Assembly (NCBI GenBank): GCA_963798655.1
Contig: CAWCUH010000016.1
Location: 558,001 to 622,000 of the forward strand
Direction: 5' to 3'
DNA from: CAVSMC01 sp963798655
Lineage (GTDB): Bacteria > Pseudomonadota > Gammaproteobacteria > Burkholderiales > Casimicrobiaceae
DNA: 64,000 bases
The notes under the pieces are model-generated. The model worked only from the letters and a program-made list of their open reading frames with translations. It ran no database searches and had not been told where the DNA came from. The position numbers and the translations under genes were made by a program. Each line of letters begins with the position of its first letter. Positions within the stretch are counted from its first letter, which is position 1. Of the stretch, positions 55,591 through 63,609 are shown piece after piece.

Positions 55591-56649
55591 ATGACACCGA
55601 ACCAGCTGACCGAACTCATGCACAGGGTGCTCGACGGCGCGGCAACGCCGGACGAGGCGCGCGAACTGGACCGCGTGCTCGCTACGGACGCCGCGGCCAA
55701 GGCGCAATTCGACGGCGTGAGGCGGCTGTTCGAAGGCCTGGCAGCGATTCCGAGCGAACAACCGCCCGAGGGATTGGTCGCGTCGGTGATGACCCGGCTG
55801 CCGCAGCAGCACGCACAAAGGCGGCGTCTCGGCCAACTTATTTCCTGGCCGCGTGTAATTGGCGTAATTTCCAAGGAACCCCGGGCGGCAGGCTCGGGGG
55901 AATCGGCAACGGTCCGTCGGATCTTTCAACCAGGGCCTAATCTCAAGGGTGCGAGCATGAGCGAACAAGCGCGGAGTTCCATCGGCAAGCGCAAGGTCTG
56001 GCTGGGCGTCGGCATCGCCGCTGCCGCTGCGGGAGTCGCGGTCTTCACGGCTGTAGACCTTCCCACCGACGGCAAGAATGCCGCCGGCACGATCGTCCCG
56101 GCGCAGCGGTATCGGGCGACGCAGGATGCCTCGGGCGCGCCCGGTGCGCCGGCTGCGACGACGACCGTGCCCGCAAACGCTCCGACGGCGAGCGGCGCCC
56201 AAAGCGCAGCGCAAGGTTCGGCGCAAGGCGCGGCGCAAGGTGCAGCGCAAGGCGCAGCGCAGGGTTCGGCGCAAGGCGCAGCGCAAGGTTCGGCGCAAGG
56301 CGCAGCGCAAGGTTCGGCGCAAGGCGCGGCGCAAGGCGCAGCGCAAGGCGCAGCGCAAGGTTCGGCGCAAGGCGCAGCGCAAGGTGCGGCGCAAGGTTCG
56401 GCGCAAGGTTCGGCGCAAGGCGCGGCGCAAGGTGCGGCGCAAGGCGCGGCGCAGGGTGCGGCGCAAGGCGCGGCGCAAGGTGCGGCGCAAGGCGCGGCGC
56501 AAGGCGCAGCGCAGGGTGCGGCGCAAGGCGCAGCGCAGGGTGCGGCGCAAGGCGCGGCGCAAGGTGCGGCGCAAGGCGCGGCGCAAGGCGCGGCGCAAGG
56601 TTCGGCGCAAGGCGCGGCGCAAGGCGCGGCGCAAGGCAGCGCGCAATAG
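55591..56649 (+). CDS. Anti-sigma-like membrane protein with AQG(A/S) repeat tail
   Basis: 352 residues. The cytoplasmic N-domain (about 1-130) begins TPNQLTELMHRVLDGAATPDEARELDRVL, the pattern of ECF anti-sigma domains without a zinc-binding His-Cys motif. One membrane segment follows at about 136-158 (WLGVGIAAAAAGVAVFTAVDL). Residues about 160-204 are a Pro/Ala/Thr linker. The rest, about 147 residues, is a run of some 37 near-identical tetrapeptides AQG(A/S). A folded periplasmic sensor domain is missing or replaced by the repeat. ATG 55591 was chosen over TTG 55579. Confidence 0.8.
   Translation: MTPNQLTELMHRVLDGAATPDEARELDRVLATDAAAKAQFDGVRRLFEGLAAIPSEQPPEGLVASVMTRLPQQHAQRRRLGQLISWPRVIGVISKEPRAAGSGESATVRRIFQPGPNLKGASMSEQARSSIGKRKVWLGVGIAAAAAGVAVFTAVDLPTDGKNAAGTIVPAQRYRATQDASGAPGAPAATTTVPANAPTASGAQSAAQGSAQGAAQGAAQGAAQGSAQGAAQGSAQGAAQGSAQGAAQGAAQGAAQGSAQGAAQGAAQGSAQGSAQGAAQGAAQGAAQGAAQGAAQGAAQGAAQGAAQGAAQGAAQGAAQGAAQGAAQGAAQGAAQGSAQGAAQGAAQGSAQ
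56205..56646 (+). repeat. 12-base coding minisatellite, about 37 units
   Basis: Tandem GCGCAAGG(C/T)(G/T)C(G/A) units encode AQG(A/S). Variants with TCG (Ser) or GCA (Ala) cluster in the first half, while the second half is more uniform, as expected from recent slippage or unequal exchange. The unit length is a multiple of three, so changes in copy number keep the reading frame. Confidence 0.92.
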
Positions 56650-56721
56650 CGGTCGTCCTCACTCGCCCCCCCAAACGCACGTGCGGGCGGACGTTCCCGA
56701 CACACCCGCGATCCAGACAGC

Positions 56722-56757
56722 GAAAGCCGCCGGCAATGCGCCGGCGGCTTTCTGTTG
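56722..56757 (+). terminator. Hairpin terminator after the anti-sigma-like gene
   Basis: Perfect 13-base stem GAAAGCCGCCGGC / GCCGGCGGCTTTC (56722-56734 and 56740-56752), then TGTT. It would separate the sigma/anti-sigma transcript from the protease gene that starts 35 bases later, either partly or fully. Confidence 0.8.
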
Positions 56758-56791
56758 CCCGTAGCTCGCCTGCGCCGGCCGCCAGTCTCGA

Positions 56792-59752
56792 GTGGCGAAC
56801 CGATCGCTATCGTTGCTGTGCGCGGGCCTGACGGCGCTGCTGATCGCGATGCCGGCGACCGGCGATGCCGCCGGCTCCCTCGGCATGTCGTACGTCCGCA
56901 CACCGGATGCGCTGTTCGTCTATTACGATCCGCTCGCGTACATCGTTCCGCGCACGGCCGGTGCGTTCACGAGCACGCTCGACTGGCAGCGGCGGACATT
57001 CGGCTGGGTCCCGGACGGGTCGACGATGCTCCTGCTCAGGGATTTCGCCGACTACGGCGCCGGCGCAGCGATCCCCGCGCCCTACAAAACGATCTGGCTC
57101 GACATCGAACCGGTGTCGCACGCGTTCGAGACGTTCCCGGCGAACGAGCGCATCTACACGTTGATGAATCACGAGGTCGTCCATCTGCTTCAGGGCGACA
57201 TGGCGGCCCGCCAGGACTTGCGGTGGCGGCGCTTCTTCCAGGGCAAGATCTGGCCGGACGCCGATCATCCCGAATCGCTGCTCTACACCTACCTCACCAA
57301 TCCGCGCTACGTGGCGCCGCGCTGGTACCTCGAAGGTGCCGCGGTGTTCCTCGAAACGTGGGAGGGCGGAGGGCTCGGACGCGCGCAGGGCGGCTACGAC
57401 GAGATGGTGTTCCGCGCGATGGTGGGCGACGGCGTGCGCTTCTACGATCCGCTCGGACTCGTCTCGCGCGGCGTCGTCGTCGACTTCCAGGTCGCGGCGA
57501 ACGCGTATCTCTACGGCACGCGTTTCACCACGTGGCTCGCCTACACCTATTCGCCGACCAAGGTGGTCGAGTGGATCCGCCGCGACGACGCGAGCGAGCG
57601 CTACTACGCCGATCGGTTCCAGCAGGTGTTCGGAGTCGACCTCGATGACGCGTGGCGCCGCTGGATCGCGTTCGAGACACGCTTCCAGCAGGACAATCTC
57701 GCCGAGGTGCGCAAGTTTCCGGTGACGCCTTACCAGCGGCTCGTCGCGCACGGCGTCGGATCGGTTTCGCGCACGTACTACGACGAGCGGGCCGGGATGC
57801 TGTACGGCGCGTTCCGCTCCGCCGGTGCGATCGAGTTCGTCGGCGCGATCGACACGCGCAACGGCACGATCCGCCGGCTCGCCGACATCAAACGCGGCAT
57901 GCTCTTTCGCGTTTCGTCGGTCGCGTACGATCCGGGCAGCGGCACGCTGTTCTACACCAACGACAATTATGGACCGGCGTCGTGGCGCGACCTGATGGCG
58001 CTCGACGTGCACACCGGCGAGGTGCGCACGCTGCTGCAAGACGCCCGCATCGGCGAGATCGTGATGAACCGGGTCGATCGCACGCTATGGGGCGTGCGCC
58101 ACGATCACGGCCAGGCGTCGCTCGTGCGCATCCCGTACCCGTACACGGCGTGGTACGGCGTGTACAACTTCGCCTGGGAGAGGGTGCCGAGCGACCTCGA
58201 CATCTCGCCGGACGGAACGCTGCTGTCGGCGTCGATCAGCGAGCCGAACGGCGACCAGTACGTGCGGGTGTGGCCGCTCGCCAACGTGCTCGCCGGCGAC
58301 ATCACGCCGCTGTCTGAATTCCGCTTCGGCCAGTCGGTGCCCGAGAGCTTCACGTTCTCGCGCGACGGCCGCTATCTGTACGGAAGCAGCTATTACACCG
58401 GCGTGTCGAACATCTTCCGCTACGAGGTGGCGACGGGGCGGGTGGACGCCGTGTCGAACGCCGAGATCGGGTTCTTTCGACCGGTGCCGCTCGCCGACGG
58501 CCGTCTGCTCGTTCTCGCCTACACGAGCGAAGGCTTCGTGCCGGCGACCATCGAGCCGCGCGTCATCGACGACGTCGGCGCAATCCGGTTCCTGGGTGCC
58601 GAGCTCGCCGAGAAGCATCCGCTGGTGAAGACGTGGTCGGTGCCGCCGCCTTCGAGCGTCGACTACGACAAGCTCGTCGTGTCCACCGGAGCCTGGGAGC
58701 CGCTCGAGCACGTCTCGCTCGCCAACGCGTTTCCGGTGCTGCAAGGCTACAAAAACTCGGTCGGCGTCGGTTACCGATTCAATTTCCAGGACCCGCTCGC
58801 GTACGCGAAGCTCGGCGCGACGGCGTCGTACACGCCGAACGCAAATCTTCCCGCCGACGAGCGAGGCCATGTCGACGTGACGGGCGGCTATCTCGGCTGG
58901 CGCGGCGCGCTTTCGTGGAACCACACCGACTTCTACGATCTGTTCGGTCCGGTCAAGCGCAGCCGCAGGGGGTACGCGGCGAAGATCGGTTACGACAAGT
59001 GGCTGCTCTACGACTTTCCGCGCACGCTCGCGGCGAAGCTCGACGTCGCCTACTACGATCGCATCGAGACACTCCCCGACGCGCAGAACGTACCGACGCC
59101 GTTCCGCCGGATGGTCAGCGCGCAGGCGAGCTTGAACTACACCGATCTCTGGCGCGCATCCGGCGCCTTCGACGACGAGAAGGGCCTGACGTGGTCGCTG
59201 CTCTATCGCGGATACCAGGTGAACGGACAGCACACGCCGAAGGCGCTGGCGACGCTCGACTACGGGATTTCGCTGCCGCAGCAATCGTCGCTGTGGCTGC
59301 GCGCCGCAGCCGGTGCGGCGGATGGCAGCCGGAATCCGATCGTCGCGAACTTCTATTTCGGCTCGTTCCGCAACAACTACGTCGACGATCGAGCGGTAAG
59401 GCGTTATCGCGACTACGATACGATGCCCGGCTTCGGCATCGACGAGATCAGCGCGATCCGCTTCGGCAAGCTGCTCGCGGAATGGGACCTGCCGAACGTC
59501 GTGTTCGAGCGCGCCGGCACGCCGGTGCTGCACCTGTCCGCGTTGCAGTCGTCGGTGTTCGCGGCGGGTCTCTGGACGACGGCCGCCGATCCCTCTCGGC
59601 GCAAGGACTACGCGAGCGTCGGCACGCAGGTCGACCTGCGCTTCGGCTTCATGCACTGGTACAACCTGACGCTCTCCGTCGGCTACGCCGCAGGCTACCG
59701 CGGGTCGCGGCGCGCCGGCGACGAGTGGATGGTGTCGCTCAGGATCATGTGA
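56792..59752 (+). CDS. Secreted HEXXH metalloprotease-like / propeller / outer-membrane barrel fusion
   Basis: 986 residues with a signal peptide (LLCAGLTALLIAMPATGDA). Residues about 30-300 form a gluzincin-like peptidase domain: NHEVVHLL gives the HEXXH zinc site (His127, Glu128, His131), and Glu181 in WYLEGAAVFLE is the likely third ligand. Residues about 330-630 contain WD40/TolB-like propeller strands (SSVAYDPGSGTLFYTND, PSDLDISPDGTLLSASIS, FTFSRDGRYLYGSSYY). Residues about 640-986 are alternating beta strands rich in aromatic residues, as in an outer-membrane barrel, ending WMVSLRIM. The start is GTG at 56792. It is probably an outer-membrane protease or sensor. Confidence 0.78.
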   Translation: MANRSLSLLCAGLTALLIAMPATGDAAGSLGMSYVRTPDALFVYYDPLAYIVPRTAGAFTSTLDWQRRTFGWVPDGSTMLLLRDFADYGAGAAIPAPYKTIWLDIEPVSHAFETFPANERIYTLMNHEVVHLLQGDMAARQDLRWRRFFQGKIWPDADHPESLLYTYLTNPRYVAPRWYLEGAAVFLETWEGGGLGRAQGGYDEMVFRAMVGDGVRFYDPLGLVSRGVVVDFQVAANAYLYGTRFTTWLAYTYSPTKVVEWIRRDDASERYYADRFQQVFGVDLDDAWRRWIAFETRFQQDNLAEVRKFPVTPYQRLVAHGVGSVSRTYYDERAGMLYGAFRSAGAIEFVGAIDTRNGTIRRLADIKRGMLFRVSSVAYDPGSGTLFYTNDNYGPASWRDLMALDVHTGEVRTLLQDARIGEIVMNRVDRTLWGVRHDHGQASLVRIPYPYTAWYGVYNFAWERVPSDLDISPDGTLLSASISEPNGDQYVRVWPLANVLAGDITPLSEFRFGQSVPESFTFSRDGRYLYGSSYYTGVSNIFRYEVATGRVDAVSNAEIGFFRPVPLADGRLLVLAYTSEGFVPATIEPRVIDDVGAIRFLGAELAEKHPLVKTWSVPPPSSVDYDKLVVSTGAWEPLEHVSLANAFPVLQGYKNSVGVGYRFNFQDPLAYAKLGATASYTPNANLPADERGHVDVTGGYLGWRGALSWNHTDFYDLFGPVKRSRRGYAAKIGYDKWLLYDFPRTLAAKLDVAYYDRIETLPDAQNVPTPFRRMVSAQASLNYTDLWRASGAFDDEKGLTWSLLYRGYQVNGQHTPKALATLDYGISLPQQSSLWLRAAAGAADGSRNPIVANFYFGSFRNNYVDDRAVRRYRDYDTMPGFGIDEISAIRFGKLLAEWDLPNVVFERAGTPVLHLSALQSSVFAAGLWTTAADPSRRKDYASVGTQVDLRFGFMHWYNLTLSVGYAAGYRGSRRAGDEWMVSLRIM

Positions 59753-59762
59753 GCGGCAGTCG

Positions 59763-60776
59763 ATGGCCGCTCTCATAGTGCACGTCATCGTCGGAATCGC
59801 TCCGGTGCTCTGCTTTCTCGGCGCACTGGTGCTTCTCGACGGATACAAGCTCGTATCGACGCGTTCGGTGATCGGCGTCGTCGGCGCCGGCCTCGTCGTC
59901 GCCATCGCGTGCTACGAGATCAACGGAGCGCTGCTGCGCGTCACGTCGATGGATCCCGAGACGTACTCGCGTTACCTGGGACCGGTCGTCGAGGAGCTCG
60001 CGAAGGCGGCCGTCATCGTTGCGTTGACGCGCACGAACCGGATCGGCTTTCTCGTCGACGCGGCGATCTTCGGTTTCGCCGTGGGCACCGGTTTTGCGAT
60101 CGTCGAGAACCTCTGGTATCAGCATCTGGTGGCGGATGCCGGCACCGGGCTGTGGATCGTGCGTGGCTTCGGCACCGCGCTGATGCATGGCGGCGCGACG
60201 GCGATCTTCGCCATGATGGGACTTGCGATGCTCGAGCGCAGCGCGCGCGCCGCCGCGTTCGTTTCGTTCCTCCCTGGGCTGGCCGTCGCGATTGCCATGC
60301 ATGCGGCCTTCAATCATCTGCTCGGCACGCCGAGGATCGCGACGCTCGCCGTGCTGATCGTGCTGCCGCCGCTGATGTTCGCGGTGTTTCGCAACAGCGA
60401 GCGCGCGCTCGCCGATTGGCTCGGCCACGGATTCGACGCCGACGCTCGGATGCTCGACTCGATCAGATCGGGCCGATTCTCCGATTCGCCGACCGGGCAG
60501 TACCTCGAGTCGCTGAAGCAGCGCTTCGCCGGAACGATCGTCGCCGATCTGCTCTGCTATATCCGACTGCACACCGAGCTCGCGCTTCGCGCCAAGGGCC
60601 TGCTGATGATGCGCGAGAACGGCTTCGACGTCCCGATCGACGATGAAACCCGCGCGAAGTTCGACGAGATCCACTATCTCGAGCGGTCGGTCGGTAAGAC
60701 GGCGCTGCTCGCGATTCGGCCGATGCTGCACATGACGCGCAAGGAGCTTTGGCAGCTCTACATGCTCGAACGCTAG
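59763..60776 (+). CDS. PrsW-family intramembrane protease with cytoplasmic extension
   Basis: 337 residues. About seven hydrophobic segments fill residues 1-210. PrsW motifs are visible: Glu77-Glu78 in VVEELAKAAVI, a second Glu in GTGFAIVENLWY, and His residues in ALMHGGATAIFAMMG and AIAMHAAFNHLLG. Residues about 215-337 form a hydrophilic helical tail not present in short PrsW proteins. In Bacillus subtilis, PrsW makes the first cut in the anti-sigma factor RsiW. Here the gene lies 3 genes after an ECF sigma factor and 10 bases after the outer-membrane protease gene, so an anti-sigma substrate is plausible but unproven. Confidence 0.85.
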   Translation: MAALIVHVIVGIAPVLCFLGALVLLDGYKLVSTRSVIGVVGAGLVVAIACYEINGALLRVTSMDPETYSRYLGPVVEELAKAAVIVALTRTNRIGFLVDAAIFGFAVGTGFAIVENLWYQHLVADAGTGLWIVRGFGTALMHGGATAIFAMMGLAMLERSARAAAFVSFLPGLAVAIAMHAAFNHLLGTPRIATLAVLIVLPPLMFAVFRNSERALADWLGHGFDADARMLDSIRSGRFSDSPTGQYLESLKQRFAGTIVADLLCYIRLHTELALRAKGLLMMRENGFDVPIDDETRAKFDEIHYLERSVGKTALLAIRPMLHMTRKELWQLYMLER

Positions 60777-60870
60777 GACGCCGACGACGCGCGACTCGAA
60801 TCGGTGCGGTTGCGCGCGGTCGGCCGGTTGCCATTTGCGACGCGGGCCCGCGGCCGGTAACCTGCGGCCT

Positions 60871-61828
60871 ATGCCGCTGTTCGACGCAACTGGCACCGTG
60901 CGGATCGACGACGCCGCGCACGTTGCGGCCGCCGTCGAACGCATACTGATCGCCTCGTTCGGCCCTGCGCTCGACTGTTCTGCGCTTCGTGCCGGCTATG
61001 CATTCGTCGATCGCCTGTTCGCCGGCGATCATCCCGGCTATCTCGCCTGCGACATGCCGTATCACGATCTTCGCCATTCGCTCGATACGTCGCTCGTCAT
61101 GGCGCGGCTCATCGCGGGACACCAGGCTACGCACGGCGCGACGTCGAATGGACTGCCGCCTGGAATGGCACTGCTTGGCGTTCTGCTCGCCTCGCTTCAC
61201 GACGGGGGCCTGATCCGCAAGGGTGCGGAGAGCGCGCTCTGCGGTCCGCAGCTGTTGCCCGAACACGAGGACGCGCAGCGTCGAGCTCGCCGTGCACTAT
61301 CTGGGGACGACCTCGCTCGCTGCCGATGCGAACGCGCTCGCTCCGTTGATTCTGGTGACCAGCAGCGATCCCGAAGTACACGCGATGCCTGGCGATCGGG
61401 ACGGCTGCGCCATGCTGATCGGGCAGATGCTCGGCGCCGCCGACCTGTTAAGCCAGGTTTCAGATCGCGATTACGTCGAGCGCTGTTATTACCACCTATA
61501 CGGTGAATTCGTGCTTGGCGGATTGCGTGGTGCACGCACTCCGGGCGGCGTCGAAGAGCCGCTCTACCGCGATGCACTCGAGCTCTTGAGCAGGACGCCC
61601 GATTTCTATCGGAATTACGTGCGCAAGCGCATCGACGACGATTTCGACGGCGTCGATCGCTATCTGTCCGTTCATTTCGGCGGCGACGATCCGTACCAGT
61701 CGCCGATCCGATCGAACGTCGAGCGTTGCGCGCGCATCGCTGCCGGCGAGACGACGCTCCTTCGGCAGGAGCCGGAGAGCACGACCCGGGACCTGGCGCC
61801 GATCTACCACGGACGCACACCCGTGTGA
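60871..61828 (+). pseudogene. HD-domain phosphohydrolase, one frameshift
   Basis: The first part (from ATG 60871) carries the HD signatures YHDLRHSLDTSLVMARL near residue 68 and LLASLHDGGLIRKG near residue 107. The frame then shifts by one base near 61275, within GAACACGAGGACGCGCAGCG. The continuation, SVELAVHYLGTTSLAADANA ... FYRNYVRKRIDDDFDGVDRY, completes a protein of about 318 residues. Members with the YHxxxHxxD pattern resemble cyclic-nucleotide phosphodiesterase-type HD proteins; the substrate is unknown. It is the last plus-strand gene of the sigma-factor neighbourhood. Confidence 0.7.
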
Positions 61829-61868
61829 TGGCTCTCGCGGGCATCGACGGGTATATCGGACAAGAAAA

Positions 61869-61890
61869 GAGGCCGTTTTTCGACGGCCTC
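61869..61890. terminator. Hairpin terminator between convergent genes
   Basis: Stem GAGGCCGT / ACGGCCTC with loop TTTTCG. On the minus strand it is followed by TTTTCTT, so it best terminates the gene at 61984-62298. On the plus strand the T tail is weak. Confidence 0.75.
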
Positions 61891-61983
61891 ATTTCGAGCA
61901 TTGGCGGAGACGCAGGGAGCCGAATCGCGGGGCGTAGGGCGACGCGAAAATCGTAATACCCCCAGCGTCGCCCTCGCGGCGCT

Positions 61984-62298
61984 TTACGTCGCGCGCGCGT
62001 GCGGCCGGTGTTCGAGCAGCCAGTCCATCGCCTGCTTGAACAGTGTTCCGCCGACCAGTGTGTCAACGGAGAACACCAGCACGTGAAACGTTTCGTCTCG
62101 GATTCGCGCGACCGACTCCCTGATGATGTTCGCCGAATCTTCGCAGGTGAAGGCAAGAGCGCACGAATGCTCGCCGAATCCCAGCACGCGATAATCGCCG
62201 CGTGACAACCCTGCGACGGCATCTTTCGCCTCGCGCACGAGCGCTTGGTTTTCCTTCACTGACGAGTAGAACAGCAACGCGATGTAAAGAGGCTTCAA
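61984..62298 (-). CDS. Hypothetical 104-residue protein
   Basis: A compact alpha/beta-looking protein (LYIALLFYSSVKENQALVRE ... HVLVFSVDTLVGGTLFKQAMD). No family was recognised. The only start that keeps the first strand is TTG at 62298, and no good ribosome site was seen. A clear terminator lies downstream in its direction. It marks the boundary between the sigma-factor neighbourhood and the cassette region. Confidence 0.5.
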   Translation of the reverse strand: MKPLYIALLFYSSVKENQALVREAKDAVAGLSRGDYRVLGFGEHSCALAFTCEDSANIIRESVARIRDETFHVLVFSVDTLVGGTLFKQAMDWLLEHRPHARAT

Positions 62299-62615
62299 CG
62301 TAGTGTGTCCAAGTTTGCGCGCAAGCGGCGCGCATACCCAGCATAGGCAACGCTTGCAACGATGCCAACCCGCTACGGGGGAAGAAAAGCGCCCGCCCGC
62401 GTGGCGGGCGAAGTGCGGTCACGTTGGCACGATTTTCTCCAGCACCGTTAGCCACGAAACGTGCTCTCGCCCGACGGCACGTGTCGCTCGCCTGCGTCAG
62501 CCCTTCGTGCCGCCGAGACTGCCGATGCCGGGACTGGCATACTGCGGTATGGAACCCCGATCTGACGCTTTTCGCGGCGTCATTAGGTTCTCTAATTCTT
62601 GTTAGCCGGCACGAC
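62299..62615. other. Gene-poor stretch before the attC cassettes
   Basis: No convincing gene was found. It contains a strong hairpin GCCCGCC/GGCGGGC near 62387-62406 with TTTTCTT on the minus-strand side. It also contains an imperfect hairpin GGAACC..TGACGC/GCGTCA..GGTTC at 62551-62590, directly before GTTAGCC (62601-62607). The last arrangement resembles the right half of an integron attC site, but a matching left core was not found. Confidence 0.4.
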
Positions 62616-62894
62616 ATGGCGCATCGGTACAGGACGCGAGTGGTGTCGGACGTCATCCGAGATGGCATTGGTGTCGAATTGCTCAGCGATTCGGGCGACG
62701 TCGTCGCGGAGGTCTTTCGGAGCGATGGTGACCATACCGTCGTGCTCAATACCTTTTCATATGATGTTCCGCTTGAGGCAATCGGCTTACTACTTACGAG
62801 CGCCAATGAGCGGCTCGAGCCGTTTGAAGACGGCCAACCGCTGAGTGATGCTGTACTTGCTGCACCACAGCTGATTCGTTCACCAGAGCAATGA
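62616..62894 (+). CDS. Hypothetical protein of a probable integron cassette
   Basis: 92 residues, acidic, starting MAHRYRTRVVSDVIRDGIG and ending LIRSPEQ. It resembles small uncharacterised proteins carried in cassettes. It begins 9 bases after a GTTAGCC core and ends 24 bases before an attC site, the normal layout for a single-gene cassette read toward its attC. The function is unknown. Confidence 0.6.
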   Translation: MAHRYRTRVVSDVIRDGIGVELLSDSGDVVAEVFRSDGDHTVVLNTFSYDVPLEAIGLLLTSANERLEPFEDGQPLSDAVLAAPQLIRSPEQ

Positions 62895-62918
62895 ACTTTC
62901 GGCGCGCTCGCCGGTGCC

Positions 62919-63006
62919 GCCTAACCTCGCGTTCGACCGGACGCGTGTCCGGCGGCCGCCTTCGGCGGCCGCTCGCACGCGCCGGTCAACTTGAATCTCG
63001 TTAGGC
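62919..63006 (+). other. Integron attC recombination site
   Basis: 88 bases from GCCTAAC (62919-62925) to GTTAGGC (63000-63006), the complementary R'' and R' cores of an attC. Inner arms TTCGACCGGACGCG and CGCGCCGGTCAACTTGAA pair with a few unpaired bases on one side, as attC folding requires. A central GCGGCCGCCTTCGGCGGCCGC hairpin completes the cruciform. The recombination point would be after G63000. No integrase gene is visible. Confidence 0.85.
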
Positions 63007-63020
63007 GTCACATCCGACGT

Positions 63021-63314
63021 ATGCCAACGCTCAGCCTCATGCGATGCCCTCGGTGCAGCGCCAGCGTGCCGTTTTCAAGCGCGCGTGCAAAGGGCTTCAT
63101 CGAGTTCTATCAATGTCCGGCTTGCGGCGCTCGTCTACGAAACAGCCGGCCCCAAACGCTGGGCTATCTCGCGGCGTTTGGCCTCGCGTTCGGAATCGCC
63201 GGGTCGGTACTTGGCATTCTCGAAATTCCGCTTTGGGTCACTGTGCCGTTGTGCGCTATCGTTGTGTTTCTCCTTCTTCGCTGGCAATTCAAGCTCGAAG
63301 AAACATCTTCGTGA
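63021..63314 (+). CDS. Small zinc-ribbon membrane protein of a probable integron cassette
   Basis: 97 residues. Two Cys pairs, CPRCSAS near residue 9 and CPACGARL near residue 33, form a zinc ribbon. Two hydrophobic segments follow (LGYLAAFGLAFGIAGSVLGI and LWVTVPLCAIVVFLLLRW). It starts 15 bases after the attC core and is followed by a second attC-like sequence, so it looks like a one-gene cassette. An in-frame start at 62991 would lie inside the attC and is rejected. The function is unknown. Confidence 0.65.
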   Translation: MPTLSLMRCPRCSASVPFSSARAKGFIEFYQCPACGARLRNSRPQTLGYLAAFGLAFGIAGSVLGILEIPLWVTVPLCAIVVFLLLRWQFKLEETSS

Positions 63315-63343
63315 GGCGGCATGATCATCGAGCATAGCGTGAC

Positions 63344-63397
63344 GCCTAACCACGCGTTCAACCGGACGCTGTCCGGCGGCGTCCTGCGGTTCACGAT
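63344..63397 (+). other. Degenerate or truncated attC-like site
   Basis: GCCTAAC at 63344 and GCGTTCAACCGGACGC repeat the left half of the attC at 62919 almost exactly. The right half is altered: GCGTCCTGCGGTTC can pair imperfectly, but the expected GTTAGGC is replaced by GTTGAAG. It may be an eroded attC or the broken end of a cassette array. Confidence 0.55.
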
Positions 63398-63609
63398 GAG
63401 TTGAAGTAGGCGCACGCCGCTGCTTGCCACGACGCTTCGTCGAGATCGGCAGGCACGACGATATGACCGTATGCCGGCGCGACGTGCGTCGCGGCGATGA
63501 GCGCGCCAACGTCGTCGCCTTCGCGGTACGCGATAACGCCGACGTGCTGCACCGCGCCCGCGAACGCTTCAAGCGACGCGAGACGGTCCATTGCTGATTT
63601 CGCGACCAT
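63391..63609 (-). CDS. Hypothetical 72-residue protein
   Basis: A small alpha/beta-looking protein starting MVAKSAMDRLASLEAFAG and ending AACAYFNSS. Its stop codon lies inside the degenerate attC-like sequence. The start overlaps the end of the next minus-strand gene by about 40 bases, an arrangement common in compact mobile elements. No family was recognised. Confidence 0.45.
   Translation of the reverse strand: MVAKSAMDRLASLEAFAGAVQHVGVIAYREGDDVGALIAATHVAPAYGHIVVPADLDEASWQAAACAYFNSS

Noticed and set aside
56205..56646. Possible CRISPR array or satellite
   Set aside because: Units are contiguous 12-mers with no spacers and lie in a coding frame.
55504..56903. Arg/Leu and Pro/Cys/Ala repeat proteins on the minus strand opposite the AQG repeat
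   Set aside because: All six frames of a 12-base repeat stay open; only the plus-strand frame has an anti-sigma domain, a membrane segment and a sensible start.
62303..62605. 100-codon plus-strand frame before the cassettes
   Set aside because: No ribosome site, no recognisable domain, and it is crossed by two hairpins; treated as non-coding.
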